In this document: positions 58,751 to 64,000 of the stretch, piece by piece
Numbering within the stretch: position 1 is the stretch's first letter
How the letters are laid out: the number at the start of each line of letters is the position of its first letter
NCBI GenBank assembly: GCA_964569085.1
Contig: CAZMTA010000009.1
Location: 1-64,000, forward strand
Direction: 5' to 3'
Length of the DNA stretch: 64,000 nucleotides
Source: JAJCZZ01 sp964569085
Lineage (GTDB): Bacteria > Gemmatimonadota > Gemmatimonadetes > Longimicrobiales > Gaopeijiaceae
Notes under the pieces: generated by a model
Databases searched by the model: none
The model's input: the letters and a program-made list of their open reading frames with translations, nothing else
What the model was told of the DNA's origin: nothing
Program-made: the position numbers and the translations under genes

Positions 58751-60037
58751 ATGGCCTCTTCCGACTTCCAGCGACTCCCCGGCTTCCGCGACTTCCCCCC
58801 CGAAGAGATGGCCCTCCGGGCCCACATCTTCCGGGCGTGGCGCAGCGTGGCCGGGCGCTACGGCTTCCTCGAGTACGACGGCCCCCCGCTCGAGGGGCTC
58901 GACCTGTACGTGGAGAAGAGCGGCGAGGAGATCGTCGGTCAGCTCTACAACTTCACGGACAAGGGAGACCGGGCGGTCTCGCTCCGCCCGGAGATGACGC
59001 CCTCCCTGGCGCGCATCCTGGGCGAGCACGCCCGGAGCATGCCCAAGCCCATCCGGTGGTTCAGCGTCCCCCAGCTCTTCCGCTACGAGCGGCAGCAGCG
59101 GGGCCGCCTGCGCGAGCACTTCCAGTGGAACGTGGACATCGTGGGCGAGGAGGACGTCACCGCCGACGCCGAGGTGCTGGCGGTGGCCATCGACGGGCTC
59201 CGCGAGCTCGGTCTCGGCGCCGAGGACTTCCGGGCCCGGGTGTCGGACCGCCGGCTGCTGACCGCCCTCCTCCGGGAGGGGATCGGGGTGCCCGAGGACC
59301 GGCTGGGGGACGCCTTCGCGCTCATCGACAAGGTCGAGCGGATGCCCGAGGAGGTCCGGCGGGAGAAGCTCCAGGACGGGGTCGGGCTCGACGCCGACCA
59401 GGCCGAGCGCCTGCTGGGCCTCTTCGGCCCCACCACGCCCGACGAGCTGGCGGCCCGCTTCCCCGACGCCCCGGGGATCGCCGAGGCCGCCGAGCCCCTG
59501 CGGGCGTACCTGGCGCTCATGGAGGCCATGGGCCTGGGCGACTTCGTGGAGGTCGACCTCACCATCGTGCGGGGCCTGGCCTACTACACGGGGATCGTCT
59601 TCGAGCTCTTCGACGCCCAGGGCGAGCTCCGGGCCATCTGCGGCGGGGGGCGCTACGACCGGCTCCTGGAGCTGGTGGGCGGCGACCCCATGCCCGCCGT
59701 GGGCTTCGGAATGGGCGACGTGGTCCTGGGCGAGCTCCTCGCGGAGCGGGACCTCCTGCCCGAGTACGCCCGCTCGGTGGACTACTTCATGGTGGTCATC
59801 GGGGAGGAGCAGCGCCCCGCGGCGCTGCGCATCGCGCACCGCCTCCGGGACGCCGGCCGCTCCGTGGCGTACGAGCTCCGGGGCCGGTCCGTGCGGAAGC
59901 AGTTCAAGTCCGCGGAGACCGAGGGCGCCACCACCACGCTGGTGCTGGGGCCCGAGGAGGTCGCGGAGGGCGTCGTGGTCGCCCGGGACATGGCCACCGG
60001 CCAGGAGCGTCGGGTGTCCCCCGAGGAGCTCACGTGA
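58751..60037 (+). CDS. hisS: Histidyl-tRNA synthetase
   Basis: Class II synthetase charging tRNA-His, 428 aa. It begins FQRLPGFRDFPPEEM (here with RDF instead of the common RDT). Motif 2 is QLFRYERQQRGRLREHFQWNVDIVG, and the HisA signature reads VRGLAYYTGIVFELFD. The C-terminal anticodon domain includes RGRSVRKQFKSAE. Length is normal. It overlaps the following small gene at the stop (GTGA). Confidence 0.96.
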   Translation: MASSDFQRLPGFRDFPPEEMALRAHIFRAWRSVAGRYGFLEYDGPPLEGLDLYVEKSGEEIVGQLYNFTDKGDRAVSLRPEMTPSLARILGEHARSMPKPIRWFSVPQLFRYERQQRGRLREHFQWNVDIVGEEDVTADAEVLAVAIDGLRELGLGAEDFRARVSDRRLLTALLREGIGVPEDRLGDAFALIDKVERMPEEVRREKLQDGVGLDADQAERLLGLFGPTTPDELAARFPDAPGIAEAAEPLRAYLALMEAMGLGDFVEVDLTIVRGLAYYTGIVFELFDAQGELRAICGGGRYDRLLELVGGDPMPAVGFGMGDVVLGELLAERDLLPEYARSVDYFMVVIGEEQRPAALRIAHRLRDAGRSVAYELRGRSVRKQFKSAETEGATTTLVLGPEEVAEGVVVARDMATGQERRVSPEELT

Positions 60038-60339
60038 CGGGGGGCTCCGACCCCGAGGACTCCCGACGGACCCACGAGGTAGCCCACCGCGCCATCCGCA
60101 GGCTGGACGTGCTCGAGTGGGTCATGCTGGCGGGGGCGGCCACGATGGCGCTGCTCGGCGGCGCCCTGGTGGCGTGGATCCTCGACGCGGTGGTCGCGTG
60201 GAGCTTCCGCACCCTCTGGCTCGTGACGGCCCTCTTCCTCTTCGCGGTCCCCGGGGCCATCGTCTTCACACAGCTCCGGCGCGAGGAAGCCCGGAGCCGC
60301 CCACGGCTCGAACGAGAACCCGACGAGGATCATGGCTGA
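60034..60339 (+). CDS. Small two-helix membrane protein of unknown function
   Basis: 101-aa protein with two hydrophobic helices (about residues 28-48 and 53-72) between a charged N-terminus and a basic/acidic tail (RREEARSRPRLEREPDEDHG). GTG 60034 overlaps the hisS stop by four bases and its 3' end overlaps the proS start by eight, so it is cotranscribed with two tRNA-synthetase genes. No family was recognised. Confidence 0.65.
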   Translation: MTGGSDPEDSRRTHEVAHRAIRRLDVLEWVMLAGAATMALLGGALVAWILDAVVAWSFRTLWLVTALFLFAVPGAIVFTQLRREEARSRPRLEREPDEDHG

Positions 60340-61792
60340 CGACAAGAAGCTGACGCCCCGGAGCGAGGACTTCAGCGCCTGGTACAACGAGGTGGTGCTC
60401 CGCGCGGAGCTCGCCGACTACTCGCCGGTCCGGGGCTCCATGGTCATCCGACCCTGGGGCTACGGGATCTGGGAGCTCATGCAGCGGGCCCTGGACGACA
60501 TGTTCAAGGAGACCGGGCACGAGAACGCCTACTTCCCCCTCCTCATCCCCATGAGCTTCATCGAGCGGGAGAAGGAGCACGTGGAGGGCTTCGCGCCGGA
60601 GCTGGCGGTGGTCACCCAGGCCGGGGGGAAGGAGCTGGAGGAGCCGCTGGCCATCCGGCCCACCTCCGAGACGGTCATCTACCACATGATGGGGAAGTGG
60701 GTGCAGTCCTACCGGGACCTGCCCATGCTCCTCAACCAGTGGGCCAACGTCATGCGCTGGGAGCTGCGGACCCGCCTCTTCCTGCGCACCGCCGAGTTCC
60801 TCTGGCAGGAGGGCCACACGGCCCACGCCACGGCCGAGGAGGCGGAGGAGGAGACCCGGCGCATGCTGGGCGTCTACCGGACGTTCATGGAGGACTACAT
60901 CGGGATGCCCCCGGTCACGGGGCTCAAGTCCGAGTCGGAGAAGTTCGCCGGCGCGGTGCGGAGCTACGCCTGCGAAGCCCTCATGCAGGACAACAAGGCG
61001 CTCCAGGCCGGGACCTCCCACTTCCTGGGCCAGAACTTCAGCAAGCAGTTCGAGCTGACCTTCCAGTCCGAGGAGGGCCAGGAGGAGTACGCCTGGAACA
61101 CCTCGTGGGGCGTGAGCACGCGCATGGTGGGCGGCCTGGTCATGACCCACGGGGACGACCAGGGGATCGTGGTCCCGCCGCGCCTCGCGCCGACCCAGGT
61201 GGTCATCGTGCCCATCCTGGTCGGCGACGACACCGACGCCATCCTCCGCAAGGTGGACGAGGTGGCGGCGCGCCTGAAGGAGAAGGGCGTGCGGGTGAAG
61301 GTGGACGCCCGGGACAACCTCTCCCCCGGCGCCAAGTTCTACGAGTGGGAGCGCAAGGGCGTGCCCTTCCGCGTCGAGATCGGGCCGAAGGACCTGGAGA
61401 AGGGCTCGCTGGCCCTCGCCCGGCGCGTCACCCCCGAGGGGGCCAAGCGGAAGGAGTTCGTGGAGGAGAACGAGGCCATCGCCACCCTCCCCGACCGCCT
61501 GGAGGCCTTCCAGACCGAGCTCATGGAGGCGGCCCGCACCCGGCGGGAGAACTCCACCGTGCGCGGCGTGACCAGCATCGGCGAGCTCGAGGAGGCGCTG
61601 AACTCCGGCGCCGGCTTCGTCTACTCGGGCTGGAGCGGCGACCCGGCGGTGGAGGAGGACGTCAAGGCGCGCACCAAGGCCACCTCCCGCGTCATTCCCG
61701 ACGAGGAGTTCCGCTCCGAGAAGGCGCCCAAGAAGTGCATCTCCGGGAACGACGAGGCGAAGCACGAGGTGGTGTGGGCGAGGGCGTACTGA
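60332..61792 (+). CDS. proS: Prolyl-tRNA synthetase, archaeal/eukaryotic-type
   Basis: Charges tRNA-Pro; 486 aa. The short length and opening SEDFSAWYNEVVLRAELADYSPVRGSMVIRPWGYGIWE are of the archaeal/eukaryal type, without the INS editing domain of E. coli ProS (about 570 aa). RPTSETVIYHMMGKWVQSYRDLP is motif 2-like, and EFLWQEGHTAHAT, DDQGIVVPPRLAP and RDNLSPGAKFYEWERKGVPFRVEIG follow. ATG 60332 is inside the preceding small gene. The C-terminus has CISGNDEAKHEVVWARAY, typical of the group. It overlaps guaA by one base (TGATG). Confidence 0.95.
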   Translation: MADDKKLTPRSEDFSAWYNEVVLRAELADYSPVRGSMVIRPWGYGIWELMQRALDDMFKETGHENAYFPLLIPMSFIEREKEHVEGFAPELAVVTQAGGKELEEPLAIRPTSETVIYHMMGKWVQSYRDLPMLLNQWANVMRWELRTRLFLRTAEFLWQEGHTAHATAEEAEEETRRMLGVYRTFMEDYIGMPPVTGLKSESEKFAGAVRSYACEALMQDNKALQAGTSHFLGQNFSKQFELTFQSEEGQEEYAWNTSWGVSTRMVGGLVMTHGDDQGIVVPPRLAPTQVVIVPILVGDDTDAILRKVDEVAARLKEKGVRVKVDARDNLSPGAKFYEWERKGVPFRVEIGPKDLEKGSLALARRVTPEGAKRKEFVEENEAIATLPDRLEAFQTELMEAARTRRENSTVRGVTSIGELEEALNSGAGFVYSGWSGDPAVEEDVKARTKATSRVIPDEEFRSEKAPKKCISGNDEAKHEVVWARAY

Positions 61793-63354
61793 TGGAGCAC
61801 GGACACGAGGGGCACGACCGGATCCTGATCCTGGACTTCGGATCCCAGTTCACCCAGCTCATCGCCCGGCGCATCCGGGAGGAGCGGGTCTACTCCGAGA
61901 TCCACCCCGCCGGCCGCGACCTGGAGTGGATCCGGGAGTGGAATCCCACGGGGATCATCCTCTCGGGCGGGCCGTCGTCGGTGTACGACGACGGGGTGCC
62001 CACCGCGGACGCGGAGCTCCTGCGCAGCGGCATCCCCATCCTGGGCATCTGCTACGGGATGCAGCTCATCGCCCACCTGGAGGGTGGGCGCGTCCATCAC
62101 GGCAAGCGGGAGTACGGCCGCGCCGAGCTGGAGCTCGACGCCGAGGGGGAGGGGCTCTTCCAGGGGTTCCACGTGGGCGAGCCCACCACCGTCTGGTGCT
62201 CCCACGGGGACCACGTGGACGAGCCGCCCGAGGGATACGAGCGGGTGGCGTCCACCGCCTCGCTGCCCATGGCGGCCTTCCGCGCCGTGGACCGGCCCAT
62301 CTGGGGCGTGCAGTTCCACCCCGAGGTGGCCCACACGAGCCGCGGGGACGAGATCCTCTCGAACTTCCTCTTCGAGGTGTGCGGCTGCCGGCCGACGTGG
62401 ACCGCCGGCGCCTTCATCGAGGAGACGGTGGAGCGGATCCGCGAGCAGGTGGGAGACGGCACGGCCATCTGCGGGCTGAGCGGCGGCGTGGACTCCTCGG
62501 TGGCCGCCGTGCTGGTGCACCGCGCCATCGGCGACCGGCTGACGTGCATCTTCGTCGACCACGGGCTCATGCGGAAGCACGAGCGGGAGCAGGTGGAGCG
62601 GATGTTCCGCTCCCACTACGACATGAACCTGGTGGTGGAGCGGGCCGAGGAGCTCTTCCTGGGCCGTCTGGAAGGCGTCACCGAGCCCGAGAAGAAGCGG
62701 ACGATCATCGGGAACACCTTCATCGAGGTGTTCGACGAGACCGCGTCCCGGGAAGGCACGGACGCCCGCTTCCTCGTCCAGGGGACCCTCTACCCCGACG
62801 TCATCGAGTCCCACTCCGCGGGCGGGCCCTCGGTGACGATCAAGACCCACCACAACGTGGGCGGCCTCCCCGAGGACATGCCCTTCGACCTGGTGGAGCC
62901 CCTGCGGGACCTCTTCAAGGACGAGGTCCGCCAGGTGGGGCGGGAGCTGGGCCTCCCGGAGGAGTTCGTGGGGCGCCATCCCTTCCCGGGGCCGGGGCTC
63001 GCGATCCGCATCCTGGGCGAGATCACCGCGGAGCGGCTCCAGATCCTGCGGGACGCCGACGCCATCTACCTGGAGGAGATCCGGGAGGCCGGGCTCTACG
63101 ACGAGATCTGGCAGGCCTTCGCGGTGCTGCTGCCGGTGCGCTCCGTGGGCGTCATGGGCGACGCCCGGACCTACGAGCACGTCCTGGCGCTGCGGGCGGT
63201 GACGTCCCGGGACGGCATGACCGCGGACTGGTACCCCTTCCCCCACGACGTCCTGGGCCGGATCTCCACCCGCATCATCAACGAGGTGCGGGGGATCAAC
63301 CGGGTCACCTACGACGTGAGCTCCAAGCCCCCCGCCACCATCGAGTGGGAGTAG
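61792..63354 (+). CDS. guaA: GMP synthase (glutamine-hydrolysing)
   Basis: Converts XMP to GMP using ATP and glutamine; 520 aa. The class I glutamine amidotransferase domain has the nucleophile C87 in ILGICYGMQL, with H and E in WGVQFHPEVAHT. The synthase domain has the P-loop CGLSGGVDSSVAAVL and ends INRVTYDVSSKPPATIEWE. ATG 61792 overlaps the proS stop by one base. Last gene of the plus-strand run. Confidence 0.97.
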   Translation: MEHGHEGHDRILILDFGSQFTQLIARRIREERVYSEIHPAGRDLEWIREWNPTGIILSGGPSSVYDDGVPTADAELLRSGIPILGICYGMQLIAHLEGGRVHHGKREYGRAELELDAEGEGLFQGFHVGEPTTVWCSHGDHVDEPPEGYERVASTASLPMAAFRAVDRPIWGVQFHPEVAHTSRGDEILSNFLFEVCGCRPTWTAGAFIEETVERIREQVGDGTAICGLSGGVDSSVAAVLVHRAIGDRLTCIFVDHGLMRKHEREQVERMFRSHYDMNLVVERAEELFLGRLEGVTEPEKKRTIIGNTFIEVFDETASREGTDARFLVQGTLYPDVIESHSAGGPSVTIKTHHNVGGLPEDMPFDLVEPLRDLFKDEVRQVGRELGLPEEFVGRHPFPGPGLAIRILGEITAERLQILRDADAIYLEEIREAGLYDEIWQAFAVLLPVRSVGVMGDARTYEHVLALRAVTSRDGMTADWYPFPHDVLGRISTRIINEVRGINRVTYDVSSKPPATIEWE

Positions 63355-63367
63355 CCCCTCCGGGCCG

Positions 63368-63787
63368 CTAGCGACCGGTCGGGACGATCCGGTCCGGCGG
63401 CCCCTGGGCGGGGGGGAGGCTGTCCCGGTGGACCCGGCGGGCCTCCAGGCGGCGGGCGACCTCGTCCCATACGGCCTGCATGAAGCGCACGTCGTCCCCC
63501 CGGGCCTCGACGAACCCCACCAGCTCCTCCTCGGTCGTCCCCTGGGCCTCCAGGACGGCGGCCCGCGCAGAGTCGGTGAGCTCCTGGCCCGGGGCCAGGA
63601 GCGCGGCTTCCCGGAGCGCCACGTAGGTCGCGATGAAGGCCTCCGTCTCCGGCGCCGCCACCTGGGATTCCGGGCCGGCGCCGTCGTCGCCGCAGGCGGC
63701 GACGAGGAGGACGAGGAGGAGCGCCGCCAGGCGGCGAGCGCGGGCGGGGCGGGAAGGGCGCGGGGCGCCGGGGGAGGGGTCGGGCAT
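63368..63787 (-). CDS. Putative lipoprotein of unknown function
   Basis: 139-aa protein. The N-region is Arg/Pro-rich (PRPSRPARARRL), the hydrophobic core ends in a probable lipobox LLVAAC-G at Cys about 32, and the mature part starts GDDGAGPESQ. The rest is predicted helical and charged (FIATYVALREAALL, TTEEELVGFVEARGDDVRFMQAVWDEVARRLEARR). It has no recognised domain. It lies 17 bases downstream of the HD-GYP gene on the same strand and converges on guaA. Confidence 0.7.
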   Translation of the reverse strand: MPDPSPGAPRPSRPARARRLAALLLVLLVAACGDDGAGPESQVAAPETEAFIATYVALREAALLAPGQELTDSARAAVLEAQGTTEEELVGFVEARGDDVRFMQAVWDEVARRLEARRVHRDSLPPAQGPPDRIVPTGR

Positions 63788-63804
63788 GGCGGAGGGGCGG
63801 GCGG

Positions 63805-64000
63805 TCAGCGATCCGAGACGGAGTAGATATCCCGTCCGGGCTCCAGGGGGTCCAGGAGCTCCGTGAACCCGTCGGGACCCACCCGGCGGCAGATCGAGTC
63901 GAAGGCCGCCACGATCTCGGGGTCGAACTGGGTGCCGCGGCAGCGGCGGATCTCGTCGATGACGTCCCCCACCGGGTGCGCGTCCTTGTAGGGCCGGTTG
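63805..64000 (-). CDS. HD-GYP domain protein, C-terminal fragment (cut by window edge)
   Basis: Only the last 64 or so codons are in the window. The sequence NRPYKDAHPVGDVIDEIRRCRGTQFDPEIVAAF is the end of an HD-GYP phosphodiesterase domain, which hydrolyses cyclic di-GMP; the catalytic HD and GYP motifs lie beyond the right edge. It ends at a TGA (63807-63805) after DIYSVSDR. The N-terminal sensory part is not visible. Confidence 0.8.
   Translation of the reverse strand, partial: NRPYKDAHPVGDVIDEIRRCRGTQFDPEIVAAFDSICRRVGPDGFTELLDPLEPGRDIYSVSDR

Noticed and set aside
1..64000. rRNA, tRNA, prophage or transposase genes
   Set aside because: No such gene was recognised by reading for characteristic motifs; a covariance search for tRNAs was not possible here.

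Overview
The window is a very GC-rich, densely packed stretch of a Gram-negative (diderm) bacterial chromosome, probably a draft assembly, since it holds two runs of exactly 100 Ns. A TonB-dependent receptor, lipoproteins, peptidoglycan and rod-shape genes and an alternative GlmU point to a two-membrane cell. The gene orders rplM-rpsI-rpsB-tsf-pyrH-frr-uppS-cdsA-dxr-rseP and rimP-nusA-ylxQ-infB-DUF503-rbfA-truB-ribF, a short SigA-type sigma factor, extreme GC and acidic tails on information-processing proteins fit Gemmatimonadota or a close relative. That placement is inference, not proof. No rRNA, tRNA, CRISPR array, prophage or insertion sequence was recognised.

Layout. 1-6514 (+): end of a ComM-type ATPase, an EamA transporter, an MscS channel, a cysteine desulfurase, a 2'-5' RNA ligase/cyclic phosphodiesterase, a membrane-anchored unknown and an NtrX-like sigma-54 activator; then a gap. 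6657-8931: cobalamin riboswitch with an intrinsic terminator directly in front of a BtuB-like receptor. 8995-9726 (-): matrixin protease. 9958-20254 (+): signal peptidase, sigma factor, ribosomal proteins, EF-Ts, UMP kinase, ribosome recycling factor, then isoprenoid/phospholipid genes and the RseP site-2 protease. 20303-23760 (-): receiver protein, mannose-1-phosphate guanylyltransferase, alternative GlmU and a metallo-hydrolase. 23928-29515 (+): lipoprotein, serS, histidine kinase and UvrD/PcrA helicase. 29522-29983: an intergenic repeat block that surrounds the second gap. 29983-33839 (-): phospholipase-C-like protein, DUF948-like protein, and a cation/proton antiporter preceded by PII-like and EIIA-Ntr-like proteins.

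34120-43902 (+): murA, a small coiled-coil protein and the nusA-infB operon, which has a visible promoter and a leader attenuator. 44860-50596 (+): rpsO, pnp, an M16 protease, alanine dehydrogenase and dut. 50714-56375 (+): the complete rod-shape operon mreB-mreC-mreD-mrdA-rodA. 56429-63354 (+): accD, folC, hisS, a small membrane protein, proS and guaA. The right edge (-) has a lipoprotein and the C-terminus of an HD-GYP protein.

The genes are mostly core functions: transcription, translation, envelope growth and nucleotide metabolism. Neighbours are often joined by 1-4 base stop/start overlaps. The most unusual signals are four genes (mscS, thpR, manC, mreC) whose best-supported start codons are CTG or ATC, each behind a Shine-Dalgarno sequence. 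Others are a MurA with Asp in place of the fosfomycin-reactive Cys, a riboswitch terminator one base from a start codon, and the repeat array between pcrA and the phospholipase gene.
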